From Pseudomonas sp. RIT-562 (GTDB taxonomy: Bacteria; Pseudomonadota; Gammaproteobacteria; Pseudomonadales; Pseudomonadaceae): DNA of 64,000 nt. Location: the NCBI RefSeq assembly GCF_026241895.1, contig NZ_JAPJIV010000001.1:124001-188000 (forward strand), given 5' to 3'. The notes under the pieces were generated by a model. That model was given only the letters and a program-made list of their open reading frames with translations. It ran no database searches and had not been told where the DNA came from. The position numbers were made by a program, and so were the translations under genes. Positions 9,301-18,253 of this stretch are shown here, one piece after another. The stretch's first letter is position 1. Every line of letters begins with the position of its first letter.

Positions 9301-9326
9301 TTGGACAGGCGATTGATCTGGCTCAT
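6309..9326 (-). CDS. soxA: Sarcosine oxidase subunit alpha
   Basis: A 1005-residue subunit. The N-terminal 100 residues are the 2Fe-2S-ferredoxin-like domain (no cluster cysteines in this enzyme class), followed by an NAD-binding Rossmann domain (IVGAGPAGLAAALAAARSG from 175) and a C-terminal GcvT-like domain that binds THF and captures the methylene group as 5,10-methylene-THF. The start at 9326 gives MSQINRL and overlaps the soxD stop by an ATGA junction, so the two are translationally coupled. The enzyme oxidises sarcosine to glycine with formation of hydrogen peroxide. Its length agrees with other alpha subunits. Confidence 0.97.
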   Translation of the reverse strand: MSQINRLSNGGRIDRNKVLSFTFNGQSYKGFEGDSLAAALIANGVDIIGRSFKYSRPRGIFAAGAEEPNAVLQIGATEATQIPNVRATQQALYQGLVATSTNGWPSVNNDMMGILGKVGGKLMPPGFYYKTFMYPQSFWMTYEKYIRKAAGLGRSPTENDPDTYDYMNQHCDVLIVGAGPAGLAAALAAARSGARVILADEQEEFGGSLLDSRKSLDGKPATEWVAGVIAELKNTPDVLLLPRATVNGYHDHNFLTIHERLTDHLGDRAPIGQVRQRIHRVRAKRVVLATGAHERPLVYGNNDVPGNMLAGAVSTYVRRYGVAPGKKLVLSTNNDHAYRVALDWLDASLQVVAIADARSNPRGALVEEARAKGIRILTGSAVIEARGTKRVTGARIAAIDVKGHKVTSPGEWLDCDLVVSSGGYSPVVHLASHLGGKPTWREDILGFVPGEAPQKRVCVGGINGVYGLGDSLADGFEGGARAASEAGFGVVEGTLPKALSRLEEPTLALFQVPHEKNSARAPKQFVDFQNDVTAGGIELATREGFESVEHVKRYTALGFGTDQGKLGNVNGLAIAARSLNVTIPQMGTTMFRPNYTPVTFGAVAGRHCGHIFEPVRFTALHHWHVKNGAEFEDVGQWKRPWYFPKNGEDLHAAVKRECKAVRDSVGLLDASTLGKIDIQGPDAREFLNRIYTNAWTKLDVGKARYGLMCKEDGMVFDDGVTACLADNHFVMTTTTGGAARVLQWLEIYQQTEWPDLKVYFTSVTDHWATMTLSGPNSRKLLSQVTDIDLSNEAFPFMTWKEGLVGGVPARVFRISFTGELSYEVNVQADYAMGVLEKIVEAGKQYNLTPYGTETMHVLRAEKGFIIVGQDTDGSMTPDDLNMGWCVGRTKPFSWIGWRGMNREDCVRDQRKQLVGLKPIDPTKWLPEGAQLVFNTKQAIPMSMVGHVTSSYAHNSLGYSFAMGVVKGGLNRMGERVFAPLADGSVIEAEIVSSVFFDPKGDRQNI

Positions 9327-9652
9327 ACCTTCTCTCCCAGAGCCGTGGCGGCCGCTTTCGGGCTGTCGGTCTTGTCGGTGAATTGTGGCTTGGTGCCGAT
9401 CTTGTAGGTCTCGAGAATCTCGTAGGTCACGGTATCGCGGGTGGCGTTGAAATACTGGCGGCAACCGGCGGCGTGATTCCACAGCTCGTGGTGCAGGCCG
9501 CGAGGGTTATCGCGGAAGAACATGTAGTCGCCCCACTCCTCGTCGGTGCAGGCAGTCGGGTCCAGTGGACGCGGAATATGCGCCTGGCCGGATGCGTGGA
9601 ATTCCTCTTCGGAGCGCAGCTCGCCGCAGTGAGGACAGAAGATATGCAACAT
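9323..9652 (-). CDS. soxD: Sarcosine oxidase subunit delta
   Basis: A 109-residue zinc protein. The zinc ligands known for this subunit are visible as Cys6 and Cys9 (CPHC) and His60 and Cys64 (HAAGC). It packs against the alpha subunit. It starts 15 bases after the soxB stop and overlaps soxA by the ATGA junction, which is the standard soxBDAG order. Confidence 0.97.
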   Translation of the reverse strand: MLHIFCPHCGELRSEEEFHASGQAHIPRPLDPTACTDEEWGDYMFFRDNPRGLHHELWNHAAGCRQYFNATRDTVTYEILETYKIGTKPQFTDKTDSPKAAATALGEKV

Positions 9653-9667
9653 AGGAAATTTCTCCTG

Positions 9668-10918
9668 TTAGTGGGCGACGGCCGCAGCGCCGTGTTCATC
9701 GATCAACGCACCGTTGTGGAAACGGTCGATGGAGAAAGGTGCGGCCAACGGGTGCATTTCACCCTTGGCCAGGCTTGCGGCAAATACGTTGCCCGAGCCA
9801 GGTGTCGCCTTGAAGCCACCGGTGCCCCAACCGCAGTTGAAGAACATGTTCGGGACCGGGGTTTTCGAGATGATCGGGCAGGCGTCCGGCGTGGTGTCGA
9901 CGATGCCGCCCCACTGCCGGTTCATGCGCACGCGGGACAGCACCGGGAACATCTCGACGATGGCCTGGATGGTGTGCTCGATCACCGGGTACGAACCACG
10001 CTGGCCGTAGCCGTTGTAGCCGTCGATACCGGCGCCGATCACTAGGTCGCCCTTGTCGGACTGGCTGATGTAACCGTGTACGGCGTTGGACATGATCACG
10101 CTGTCGATAATCGGCTTGATCGGCTCGGACACCAGCGCTTGCAGCGGGTGGGATTCGATCGGCAGACGGAAACCGGCCAGCTTGGCCATGTGCCCGGAGT
10201 TACCAGCCGTGACCACACCGACGCGCTTGGCGCCGATGAAACCCTTATTGGTTTCAACACCGATGCACACGCCGTTTTCCTTGCGGAAACCGATCACTTC
10301 GGTCTGTTGAATCAGGTCCACGCCCAGTGCGTCAGCGGCACGGGCAAAGCCCCACGCCACGGCATCGTGACGGGCCACGCCGCCGCGACGCTGGACGGTG
10401 GCGCCCATCACCGGATAGCGAGTGTTTTTCGAGCAGTCGAGGTACGGAATCTCGTCGGCCACTTGCTTGGCATCCAGCAATTCGCCGTCTACGCCGTTGA
10501 GGCGGTTGGCGCTGACCCGACGCTCGGAATCACGAATGTCCTGCAGGGTGTGGCACAGGTTGTAGACGCCACGCTGGGAGAACATCACGTTGTAGTTCAG
10601 GTCCTGGGACAGGCCTTCCCACAGTTTCATCGCGTGTTCGTACAGGTGCGCCGACTCGTCCCACAGGTAGTTGGAGCGCACGATGGTGGTGTTGCGCGCG
10701 GTATTACCGCCGCCCAACCAGCCTTTCTCGACCACGGCGACGTTAGTGATGCCGTGTTCCTTGGCCAGGTAGTAGGCGGTCGCCAGACCATGCCCGCCAC
10801 CGCCGACAATGACCACGTCATAGACCTTTTTCGGGGTCGGCGTGCGCCACATTTTCTGCCAGTTTTCGTGATGGCTGAGGGAGTGTTTGAAGAGGCCGAA
10901 GCCCGAATACCGTTGCAT
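9668..10918 (-). CDS. soxB: Sarcosine oxidase subunit beta
   Basis: A 416-residue flavoprotein carrying the sarcosine-oxidising site. The FAD-binding motif is [17 protein letters not shown] near residues 36-52. The His that carries covalent FMN in this family is in the ARHD motif (about residue 184). The start at 10918 gives MQRYSGF, the usual N-terminus, with GGAG nine bases upstream; a start two codons earlier is possible. It lies 23 bases after glyA and opens the soxBDAG block, so glyA and sox are probably one transcript. Confidence 0.97.
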   Translation of the reverse strand: MQRYSGFGLFKHSLSHHENWQKMWRTPTPKKVYDVVIVGGGGHGLATAYYLAKEHGITNVAVVEKGWLGGGNTARNTTIVRSNYLWDESAHLYEHAMKLWEGLSQDLNYNVMFSQRGVYNLCHTLQDIRDSERRVSANRLNGVDGELLDAKQVADEIPYLDCSKNTRYPVMGATVQRRGGVARHDAVAWGFARAADALGVDLIQQTEVIGFRKENGVCIGVETNKGFIGAKRVGVVTAGNSGHMAKLAGFRLPIESHPLQALVSEPIKPIIDSVIMSNAVHGYISQSDKGDLVIGAGIDGYNGYGQRGSYPVIEHTIQAIVEMFPVLSRVRMNRQWGGIVDTTPDACPIISKTPVPNMFFNCGWGTGGFKATPGSGNVFAASLAKGEMHPLAAPFSIDRFHNGALIDEHGAAAVAH

Positions 10919-10941
10919 AGTCATTTACTCCAAAACCGCGC

Positions 10942-12195
10942 TCAGCGATAAACCGGGAAGTCCGCGCACAGGGCCGACACTTGCTGCGCAACATTCGCTT
11001 CCACGTCGGCATCGCCGAGGTTGTCGAGGATGTCGCAGATCCAGCCGGCCAGCGTGACGCACTGGGTCACCTTGAAGCCGCGAGTGGTCACCGCCGGGGT
11101 GCCGATGCGCAGGCCGGAGGTCACGAACGGCGACTGTGGATCATTCGGTACAGCGTTCTTGTTCACAGTGATGTGGGCGCGACCGAGGGCGGCGTCCGCA
11201 TCTTTGCCGGTGAGGCCCTGACGGATCAGGCTGACCAGGAACAGGTGGTTGTCAGTACCGCCGGACACTACATCGTAGCCGCGTTTGATAAATACGCCGG
11301 CCATGGCCTGGGCGTTGTCGATCACTTGTTGTTGATAGGCCTTGAAACCAGGCTCCAGCGCTTCCTTGAAGCACACCGCTTTACCAGCGATCACGTGCAT
11401 CAGCGGGCCGCCCTGGGCACCCGGGAAGACTGCCGAGTTGAGCTTCTTCTCGATCTCTTCGTTGGCCTTGCACAGGATCAGGCCGCCACGTGGACCGCGC
11501 AGGGTCTTGTGGGTGGTGGTGGTGACCACGTCGGCGTACGGCAGCGGGTTCGGGTAGAGACCGGCAGCGACCAGACCGGCAACGTGGGCCATGTCGACGA
11601 ACAGCAGCGCACCGACCTTGTCGGCAATCTGGCGGAAGCGCGGGAAGTCGAGGGTCTTGGAATAGGCCGAGAAGCCAGCGACGATCATTTTCGGCTTGCA
11701 CTCGACGGCCAGACGTTCAACTTCGTCGTAGTCGATCAATCCGGTCTTGGTGTCGATGCCGTACTGCACGGCGTTGTAGAGCTTGCCCGAGGACGACACT
11801 TTGGCGCCGTGGGTCAGGTGGCCGCCGTGGGCCAGGCTCATGCCCAAAATGGTGTCGCCTGCCTGGATCAGGGCCAGGTAAACGGCGCTGTTCGCGGAAG
11901 AACCGGAGTGCGGCTGGACGTTGGCGTAGTCGGCACCGAACAGTTGCTTGGCGCGCTCGATGGCCAGGGCCTCAACCTTGTCCACGTGCTCGCAACCACC
12001 GTAGTAGCGCTTGCCCGGATAACCTTCGGCGTATTTGTTGGTCAGGCCACTGCCTTGCGCTTCCATGACGCGTTTGCTGGTGTAGTTCTCTGACGCGATC
12101 AGCTCGATGTGATCTTCCTGGCGTTGCTCCTCGGCATTCATCGCCGCCAGCAGTGCATCGTCGTAACCCTGGATCTGGTCTTGCTTGCTGAACAT
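10942..12195 (-). CDS. glyA: Serine hydroxymethyltransferase
   Basis: A 417-residue PLP enzyme that joins glycine and 5,10-methylene-THF to make serine, exactly the two products of the downstream sarcosine oxidase. The PLP lysine is Lys230 in [11 protein letters not shown]; other family landmarks are SENY at 36-39, [10 protein letters not shown] at 58-67 and the His-rich [10 protein letters not shown] at 121-130. Start at 12195 (MFSKQDQ) has GGGAGAG upstream; earlier starts have no homology or ribosome site. First gene of the minus-strand glyA-soxBDAG unit; the serine formed is consumed by sdaB, encoded about 30 kb away. Confidence 0.97.
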   Translation of the reverse strand: MFSKQDQIQGYDDALLAAMNAEEQRQEDHIELIASENYTSKRVMEAQGSGLTNKYAEGYPGKRYYGGCEHVDKVEALAIERAKQLFGADYANVQPHSGSSANSAVYLALIQAGDTILGMSLAHGGHLTHGAKVSSSGKLYNAVQYGIDTKTGLIDYDEVERLAVECKPKMIVAGFSAYSKTLDFPRFRQIADKVGALLFVDMAHVAGLVAAGLYPNPLPYADVVTTTTHKTLRGPRGGLILCKANEEIEKKLNSAVFPGAQGGPLMHVIAGKAVCFKEALEPGFKAYQQQVIDNAQAMAGVFIKRGYDVVSGGTDNHLFLVSLIRQGLTGKDADAALGRAHITVNKNAVPNDPQSPFVTSGLRIGTPAVTTRGFKVTQCVTLAGWICDILDNLGDADVEANVAQQVSALCADFPVYR

Positions 12196-12238
12196 CGCGT
12201 CTCTCCCAGCGGCATCTATGCGCCATTCGTCTCGGTAA

Positions 12239-12261
12239 GGCACTGGTGTTGCGACAGTGCC
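12239..12261 (-). promoter_or_regulatory. Palindrome upstream of glyA containing a GTCGC core
   Basis: A perfect inverted repeat GGCACTG - nine bases - CAGTGCC, 44 bases before the glyA start. The strand between the arms contains TTGCGAC (GTCGC on the other strand), the same core found in repeats upstream of cbcX, caiX and gbcA. A likely activator (GbdR) or repressor site; binding not shown. Confidence 0.45.
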
Positions 12262-12373
12262 CTTTGATGCGATGGTATGACCGGCGCAGACAGGCCAAAT
12301 GCCTACGGACGCCACGCAAAGGTGCGTTTACGACATGGGTTGAAATGGCTTCCTCAAACAGACACAGATCCAC

Positions 12374-12467
12374 TGTGGGAGCGGGCTTGCTCGCGAATGC
12401 GGTGGGTCATCCGACATTGATGTTGACTGACCCGGCACATTCGCGAGCAAGCCCGCTCCCACAGGGG
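12374..12467. repeat. REP pair (cgggcttgctcgcg type)
   Basis: Inverted REP doublet in the gap between the TraX-like gene and glyA. Confidence 0.85.
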
Positions 12468-12468
12468 G

Positions 12469-13185
12469 TTAAGCGATTGCCTGACGTAGCGCGAGCAGCA
12501 GTAAGAAGTGCATGGGATAGAGCGCATACGCCCAGCGTCGCATCGGCGCAGGATTGAGATGTTTGGCATGTCGCAACAAGGCCATCCCCAACCATGGCGC
12601 GATCAGACACGTGGCAATGCCCCCGATGGCGGCGACATTGCCAAACTGCGCAGCCGCATACAGCACCTGCCACTGATTACCCGCCAAACACACCACCCCG
12701 GGCAACAGGCTGAAGTACCAGGGCCGCCTGATCACCAACAGCATCGCCCACGGCAACAGCACTCCGAAGAACCCGAACATCAGGCGCTCCGGGAACAGCG
12801 CAGCAAGCACTAAAGCACCCAGCGCCAGCAGTCGCGACTCCAGCGCTGGCTGCTGCCAGCCTCGCGCCACCAACAACCCTAGCAACAGCGTCGGCATCAC
12901 GTTCAACGTGTCGGGATCCGGCATGAACAATCGATAAGGAATCTCGCTGATGGCGCTGAACAGCAGCAGCCACGACAGATAGCGCCATTGAGTGCCGGCG
13001 GTTGCAGAGCCTGCTCGCGTCAGATTGGCGGCCATCGCCAGGCAGAACCATGGAAACGCCAGGCGCCCCGGCGCAAACAGGATATCAACGGAGTAACCGA
13101 CATATCGCAGGTGATCGAGCACCATGCTCAAAAGCGCCAGCCACTTGAGCAGATCGAGTGCCCCATCGCGTTGAGTCATGTGCAT
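12469..13185 (-). CDS. TraX-family membrane protein
   Basis: A protein of about 238 residues made almost wholly of hydrophobic segments (at least seven), with the N-terminal TraX signature DLLKWLALLSMVLDH and ISEIPYRLF. TraX of F plasmid acetylates pilin; chromosomal TraX-like proteins are widespread and of unknown role, and no conjugation genes are nearby, so an acyltransferase-like function is only an inference. Two ATGs lie six bases apart (13185 and 13179) with only a weak ribosome site; the longer is given. It is divergent from ltaA. Confidence 0.75.
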   Translation of the reverse strand: MHMTQRDGALDLLKWLALLSMVLDHLRYVGYSVDILFAPGRLAFPWFCLAMAANLTRAGSATAGTQWRYLSWLLLFSAISEIPYRLFMPDPDTLNVMPTLLLGLLVARGWQQPALESRLLALGALVLAALFPERLMFGFFGVLLPWAMLLVIRRPWYFSLLPGVVCLAGNQWQVLYAAAQFGNVAAIGGIATCLIAPWLGMALLRHAKHLNPAPMRRWAYALYPMHFLLLLALRQAIA

Positions 13186-13317
13186 AATTGTCCGCCAAGC
13201 CTGTATTTTTTCGAAAGCAGCATCTCGTGTGCTCCCCGAACGATCTTCGGTAAAGTGCGCACCATCATTGACCACGAATGCTCTTCACCATAAGAGCTTC
13301 GATCACGGAAGCCGGCC

Positions 13318-14361
13318 ATGACCGACAAGAGCCAACAATTCGCCAGCGACAACTATTCCGGTATCTGCCCTGAAGCCTGGGCTGCCATGGAGGAGGCCAA
13401 CCACGGCCACCAACGCGCCTACGGCGACGATGAATGGACCGCGCGCGCGTCCGATCAATTCCGCAAACTGTTCGAAACCGACTGCGAAGTGTTTTTCGCC
13501 TTCAACGGCACCGCCGCCAATTCCCTGGCCCTGTCGTCGCTGTGCCAGAGTTACCACAGCGTGATCTGCTCGGAAACCGCCCACGTCGAGACCGACGAAT
13601 GCGGCGCGCCGGAGTTTTTCTCCAACGGCTCCAAGTTGCTGGTGGCGCGCACTGAAAATGGCAAGCTGACCCCGGAATCGATCCGCGAAGTCGCCCTCAA
13701 GCGTCAGGATATCCACTATCCAAAACCGCGCGTCGTGACCCTGACCCAGGCCACCGAAGTCGGCAGCATCTACACCCCCGAAGAAATTCGTGCCATCAGC
13801 GTCACCTGCAAGGAGCTCGGCCTGAACCTGCACATGGACGGCGCGCGGTTCTCCAACGCCTGCGCTTTTCTTGGTTGCTCGCCCGCAGACCTGACGTGGA
13901 AAGCCGGCGTCGACGTGTTGTGCTTCGGCGGCACGAAAAACGGCATGGCGGTAGGTGAGGCGATCCTGTTCTTCAACCATAAGCTGGCGGAAGACTTCGA
14001 CTACCGCTGCAAGCAGGCCGGTCAGCTGGCGTCCAAGATGCGCTTCCTCTCCGCGCCGTGGGTGGGGATCCTGGAAAACGACGCCTGGCTCAAATATGCC
14101 CGCCACGCCAACCATTGCGCGCAGCTACTGGCCGAACTGGTCAGCGACATTCCTGGCGTGGAGCTGATGTTTCCGGTGCAGGCCAATGGCGTGTTCCTGC
14201 AGCTGTCGGAGCCGGCAATCGCCGCGCTGACGGCCAAGGGCTGGCGCTTCTACACTTTCATCGGCAACGGCGGCGCACGCTTCATGTGCTCGTGGGACAC
14301 CGAAGAAGAACGCGTGCGGGAATTGGCTCGGGACATCCGAGAAGTCATGTCCCGAAACTGA
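13318..14361 (+). CDS. ltaA: Low-specificity L-threonine aldolase
   Basis: A 347-residue fold-type I PLP enzyme that cleaves L-threonine and L-allo-threonine to glycine and acetaldehyde. The PLP lysine is Lys207 in CFGGTKNGM; LHMDGARFSNA (171-181) and the FNGTAANSLAL stretch (62-72) are family hallmarks. Glycine from threonine would join the glycine/serine pool made by the sox-glyA genes next door. The same gene sits in the same place in P. aeruginosa. Flanked downstream by a REP-like hairpin. Confidence 0.95.
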   Translation: MTDKSQQFASDNYSGICPEAWAAMEEANHGHQRAYGDDEWTARASDQFRKLFETDCEVFFAFNGTAANSLALSSLCQSYHSVICSETAHVETDECGAPEFFSNGSKLLVARTENGKLTPESIREVALKRQDIHYPKPRVVTLTQATEVGSIYTPEEIRAISVTCKELGLNLHMDGARFSNACAFLGCSPADLTWKAGVDVLCFGGTKNGMAVGEAILFFNHKLAEDFDYRCKQAGQLASKMRFLSAPWVGILENDAWLKYARHANHCAQLLAELVSDIPGVELMFPVQANGVFLQLSEPAIAALTAKGWRFYTFIGNGGARFMCSWDTEEERVRELARDIREVMSRN

Positions 14362-14363
14362 TT

Positions 14364-14445
14364 CTGTAGGAGCTGCCGCAGGCTGCGATTTTTTGATCTT
14401 AAAAAATCAAAATCAAAAGATCGCAGCCTGCGGCAGCTCCTACAG
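14364..14445. repeat. Inverted repeat (gtaggagctgccgcaggctgcgatc type)
   Basis: Near-perfect long inverted repeat with arms of over 35 bases around an A/T-rich centre (gatcttaaaaaatc). It lies just past the ltaA stop and could act as a terminator. A related copy is at 59860. Confidence 0.9.
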
Positions 14446-14517
14446 TGACAGTGTTCACTCTTGGTCTACATTGTTTGTCGAGCCTACCCTCACATAACAA
14501 TAACCAGGAGCGTGCGC

Positions 14518-15342
14518 ATGTCCCTGCAAGGCAAAACCCTGTTCATCACCGGCGCCAGCCGTGGGATTGGTCGTGAGATCGCACTGCGGGCCGCCCGCGA
14601 TGGGGCCAATATCGTGATTGCGGCGAAAAGTGCGGCGCCTCACCCCAAGCTACCCGGCACGATATTCAGCGTCGCCCAGGAAGTCGAAGCCGCAGGCGGC
14701 AAGGCGCTGGCCCTGCAAGTGGATGTGCGCGATGAGGACGCTGTGCATCAGGCTTTGGCCCAGGCCAACGAGCACTTCGGCGGCATCGATGCATTAGTTA
14801 ACAACGCCGGGGCGATCAAGCTGACCGGTGTCCAACACATCGAACTCAAGCGCTTCGACCTGATGCATCAGATCAACACCCGGGCGGCGCTGCTGTGCAG
14901 CCAGGCCGCCCTGCCCTACCTGAAAAAAACCAGTGGTCACATCCTCAACCTGTCACCGCCGCTGAACCTGGCGACCAGGTGGTTCGCCCAGTACAGCCCC
15001 TACACCGTGACCAAATACGGCATGAGCATGCTGACCCTGGGCATGAGCGAGGAATTCCAGAATTACGGGATCAGCGTCAATTCGCTGTGGCCGCAGACCA
15101 TGATCGCGACTGCGGCCATCGAGTTTCAGCTGGGGTCGCGGGAGTCGTTCAAACATGCGAGGACGCCGGCGATCATGGCGGATGCTGCCCATATCATTCT
15201 GGACAGCACGGCTCGCAGCATTACCGGGCGGTTGTTGATCGATGAGGAAATTCTGCGGGAGCATGGCGTGATCGAATTCGATCACTACCGCTTTGAGCCT
15301 GACGGCAGCGACAAGCTGATGCCCGACCTGTTCGTCGACTGA
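14518..15342 (+). CDS. Short-chain dehydrogenase/reductase (HSDL2-like)
   Basis: A 274-residue SDR. Cofactor motif TGASRGIG lies near residues 11-18, NNAG around 96-99 and the catalytic YxxxK as YTVTK, preceded by an expected Ser in the NLSPPLN stretch. The sequence style (KSAAPHPKLPGTI) is that of the HSDL2-like group, thought to act on lipid-like substrates. The start is at 14518 where CCAGGAG precedes the ATG; upstream in-frame codons are not needed by the fold. Not clearly linked to choline metabolism. Confidence 0.85.
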   Translation: MSLQGKTLFITGASRGIGREIALRAARDGANIVIAAKSAAPHPKLPGTIFSVAQEVEAAGGKALALQVDVRDEDAVHQALAQANEHFGGIDALVNNAGAIKLTGVQHIELKRFDLMHQINTRAALLCSQAALPYLKKTSGHILNLSPPLNLATRWFAQYSPYTVTKYGMSMLTLGMSEEFQNYGISVNSLWPQTMIATAAIEFQLGSRESFKHARTPAIMADAAHIILDSTARSITGRLLIDEEILREHGVIEFDHYRFEPDGSDKLMPDLFVD

Positions 15343-15353
15343 AACGCCGAACG

Positions 15354-15445
15354 TGGTGGGAGCGGGCTTGCTCGCGAAAGCGTCGGGTCAGGCAACATTG
15401 AAGTTGAATGACGCACCGCATTCGCGAGCAAGCCCGCTCCCACAT
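15354..15445. repeat. REP pair (cgggcttgctcgcg type)
   Basis: Inverted REP doublet between the convergent SDR and gbcB genes. Confidence 0.85.
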
Positions 15446-15461
15446 GGGTTTACGGAGTAGA

Positions 15462-16562
15462 TCAAAACTCGATGCGTACATCCCCTTTCGGCACGCTGCA
15501 GCACGAAAGAATGAACCCCTCCGCCTCGTCTTCTTCGGTAATCCCGCCGTTGTGGTCCATCTCAACTTCGCCACCCAGCTTCAACACCTTGCACGTCCCG
15601 CAAATACCCATGCCGCAAGCTTTCGGAATGAGCAGACCGAGCTTGGCTGCCGCCGCATGCACGGTTTCCCCAGGTGCCACACGAATGCTTTTGCCGGAGG
15701 AAATGAACTCAACCTGATGCAAATCAGCCACGTCGATGTCCGGCGCGTCGGCGGCGATCTCCGCTTGCTCAACCGCATCCGCACGGGCCTCCGGTGGCGT
15801 CGCGCCGAAGGACTCCTCGTGATAACGCGACATGTCGAAACCCACCGACTCCAGCATGCGCTTGACCGCATTCATGTAGGGCGTCGGCCCGCAGCAGAAC
15901 ACTTCGCGCTCAAGGAAGTCGGGCGCCATCAGTTCCAGCATCTTCTGGTTCAGATACCCGCGATACCCCGCCCAAGGCTCACCAAGGCCATGCTTTTCGC
16001 AGATCAGGTGCAGGCTGAAGTTGTCGATCCGCGACGCCATGTGTTCCAGCTCACGGTGATAGATGATGTCTTTCGGCGAGCGCGCGCTGTGGATAAACAC
16101 CATGTCGACGTTGCCGTTGGTGTCGTAGAACCAGCGCGCCATCGACATGACCGGCGTGATGCCGACGCCGCCACTGAGGTACAAAACCTTCGGCGCGGTA
16201 AAGTCCATGGCGTTGAACAGCCCGACCGGCCCGTGTACCGCCAACTCCTGGCCTTCATGCAGGGTGTCGTGCAGCCAGTTGGAAACCTTGCCGCCCGGTA
16301 CGCGCTTGATGGTCACAGAAAAGCTGTACGGCACCGAAGGCGAGCTGGAAATGGTGTACGAACGCATGATCGGCACGCCGTCGATTTCCAGCTCCAGGGT
16401 CACGAACTGCCCGGGCTTGAAAAAGAACAGAATCGGCTGGTCCGCCATAAAGCAGAAGGTGCGCACGTCCCAGGTTTCCTGGATGACTTTGACACAACGG
16501 ACGATGTGTCGACCATTGGCCCAGGTCTGGGTGGTTACCGGATTCAGGAAGCTATTGGACAT
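15462..16562 (-). CDS. gbcB: Glycine betaine demethylase, reductase subunit GbcB
   Basis: A 366-residue electron-transfer protein with three parts: an FAD domain (RSYTISSSPS at 67-76), an NAD-binding domain (YLSGGVGITPVMSM from 128, FCCGPTPYMNAV from 222) and a C-terminal plant-type 2Fe-2S ferredoxin domain with Cys316, Cys321, Cys324 and Cys354. It passes electrons from NAD(P)H to the Rieske oxygenase GbcA. Divergent from gbcA across a 281-base promoter region, as in other pseudomonads. Confidence 0.95.
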   Translation of the reverse strand: MSNSFLNPVTTQTWANGRHIVRCVKVIQETWDVRTFCFMADQPILFFFKPGQFVTLELEIDGVPIMRSYTISSSPSVPYSFSVTIKRVPGGKVSNWLHDTLHEGQELAVHGPVGLFNAMDFTAPKVLYLSGGVGITPVMSMARWFYDTNGNVDMVFIHSARSPKDIIYHRELEHMASRIDNFSLHLICEKHGLGEPWAGYRGYLNQKMLELMAPDFLEREVFCCGPTPYMNAVKRMLESVGFDMSRYHEESFGATPPEARADAVEQAEIAADAPDIDVADLHQVEFISSGKSIRVAPGETVHAAAAKLGLLIPKACGMGICGTCKVLKLGGEVEMDHNGGITEEDEAEGFILSCCSVPKGDVRIEF

Positions 16563-16636
16563 GCTGTTCTCCGTAGCCGTGTGTCGGCCTTATGTTGGCG
16601 ATTCTGCGTATAGCGCGAACCACCCATTTACCTATC

Positions 16637-16662
16637 TGCGACATTCACATACTTATCGCGAC
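16637..16662. promoter_or_regulatory. GCGAC direct repeat between gbcB and gbcA
   Basis: Two GCGAC cores (16638-16642 and 16658-16662) spaced 20 bases apart, the second as CGCGACCAG (GGTCGC on the other strand). This resembles the two-turn direct repeats upstream of cbcX and caiX, and an AraC-family protein such as GbdR commonly binds such repeats. Site predicted only. Confidence 0.4.
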
Positions 16663-16843
16663 CAGCCCGCAACTACCGGGGGTTGCGCGTCGGGAACAGA
16701 TTGGGCCATGTCGCCCATGGATAAGGTTCTGGCGGGCGCCGGGCCCACACTCGCTCCACACAACGACAGCTTCTTTACACCTTGCGTAGCAAACCTGATC
16801 AGCCACTTTCGCGGCCACGCAGATGGCCTTGAGGAAACACACG

Positions 16844-18139
16844 ATGGACGTCACCGCAAAAATCAGCCTGGGCGATCCGCTGGAACCCGCACGCAAGGCC
16901 ACTGCGCAGATGCTGCAAGAGCGCGAGCGCACCTTCTCGCTGCCGCAGCCGTTTTACTCTGACGAGCGGCTGTTTGATATCGACATGCAGGAAATTTTCC
17001 AGAAGGAGTGGTTGATCGCCGGCATGACCTGCGAGATCCCGACCAAGGGCAACTACCTGACCCTGCAGATCGGCAAGAACCCGATCATCGTGATTCGTGG
17101 TGCCGAAGGCGTGGTGCACGCCTTCCACAACGTCTGCCGTCACCGCGGTTCACGTCTGTGCACCAGCGAGAAAGGCAAAGTCGCCAAACTGGTGTGCCAT
17201 TACCATCAGTGGACCTACGAACTGGACGGCCGCCTGCTGTTCGCCGGCACTGAAATGGGCGCCGATTTCGACATGAAGCAGTACGGCCTCAAGCCGGTGA
17301 ACGTGAAGACCGCCGGTGGCTACATCTTCATCAGCCTGGCGGAGAACCCGCCGGCCATAGATGACTTCCTGTCGACGCTGAACCATTACATGGAACCCTA
17401 CGACATGGAAAACACCAAGGTGGCGATCACGACCACCTTGATGGAAAAAGCCAACTGGAAGCTGGTGCTGGAAAACAACCGCGAGTGCTACCACTGCAAC
17501 GCGTCGCACCCTGAATTGCTGAAAACCCTGCTGGAGTGGGACGACGTCACCGACCCGCGCGCCGATCAGGCCTTCAAGGACCACGTGGCGGCCTCTGCCG
17601 CTGCCTGGGAAGCCGAAAAGATCCCTTACGCCCACGCCAGTTTTGGCCTGCGTAACCGCATCGTGCGCATGCCGCTGCTCAAAGGCACCGTGTCAATGAC
17701 CCTGGACGGCAAACAGGGCTGCGCCAAACTCATGGGCCGCATCAAGAATCCGGACCTGGGCTCGATGCGCATCCTGCACTTGCCGCATTCGTGGAACCAC
17801 TGCATGGGCGATCACATCATCGTGTTCACCGTGTGGCCGATCAGCGCCCAGGAAACCATGGTCACCACCAAGTGGATCGTGCACAAGGACGCTGTTGAAG
17901 GCGTGGACTACGACGTCGACCGCATGCGCCAGGTCTGGGATGCGACTAACGACCAGGATCGTCGCCTGGCCGAAGAAAATCAGCGCGGCATCAACTCTAC
18001 GGCTTACCAGCCTGGGCCTTACTCCAAGACCTATGAGTTTGGCGTGGTGAACTTTGTGGATTGGTACAGCGAGCGCCTGCTGAACAACCTCGGTGCTGAG
18101 CCTGCGCCATACCTCAAAGGTGTCCCGGTCCAAGGCTAA
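16844..18139 (+). CDS. gbcA: Glycine betaine monooxygenase, Rieske subunit GbcA
   Basis: A 431-residue ring-hydroxylating-type oxygenase that removes one methyl group from glycine betaine, giving dimethylglycine and formaldehyde. Rieske 2Fe-2S ligands are Cys98 and His100 (CRH) and Cys118 and His121 (CHYH); the mononuclear iron ligands include His217 and His222 in ECYHCNASHPEL. The start at 16844 (MDVTAK) has GAGGA upstream and matches the family N-terminus; a start seven codons earlier is possible. First step of glycine betaine catabolism. Confidence 0.97.
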   Translation: MDVTAKISLGDPLEPARKATAQMLQERERTFSLPQPFYSDERLFDIDMQEIFQKEWLIAGMTCEIPTKGNYLTLQIGKNPIIVIRGAEGVVHAFHNVCRHRGSRLCTSEKGKVAKLVCHYHQWTYELDGRLLFAGTEMGADFDMKQYGLKPVNVKTAGGYIFISLAENPPAIDDFLSTLNHYMEPYDMENTKVAITTTLMEKANWKLVLENNRECYHCNASHPELLKTLLEWDDVTDPRADQAFKDHVAASAAAWEAEKIPYAHASFGLRNRIVRMPLLKGTVSMTLDGKQGCAKLMGRIKNPDLGSMRILHLPHSWNHCMGDHIIVFTVWPISAQETMVTTKWIVHKDAVEGVDYDVDRMRQVWDATNDQDRRLAEENQRGINSTAYQPGPYSKTYEFGVVNFVDWYSERLLNNLGAEPAPYLKGVPVQG

Positions 18140-18152
18140 CAACACTGCCCCC

Positions 18153-18253
18153 CTGTAGGAGCGAGCCTGCTCGCGATGAACGTCAACGATACGCTGGCAA
18201 CCTGACACCCAGCGGCGTTATCCGGTTCATCGCGAGCAGGCTCGCCCCTACAG
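18153..18253. repeat. REP pair (gtaggagcgagcctgctcgcga type)
   Basis: Inverted REP doublet just beyond the gbcA stop. Confidence 0.85.

Noticed and set aside
6279..9407. Open frame of about 1040 codons opposite soxA
   Set aside because: Antisense shadow of soxA; no ribosome site or domain, and soxA is beyond doubt.
12469..13185. Conjugation locus suggested by the TraX-like gene
   Set aside because: No other transfer, relaxase or pilus genes in the window; isolated TraX-like genes are common on chromosomes.
14364..14445. A small RNA gene based on the strong hairpin
   Set aside because: It matches the repeat at 59859 and is a REP-like element; no promoter is seen.
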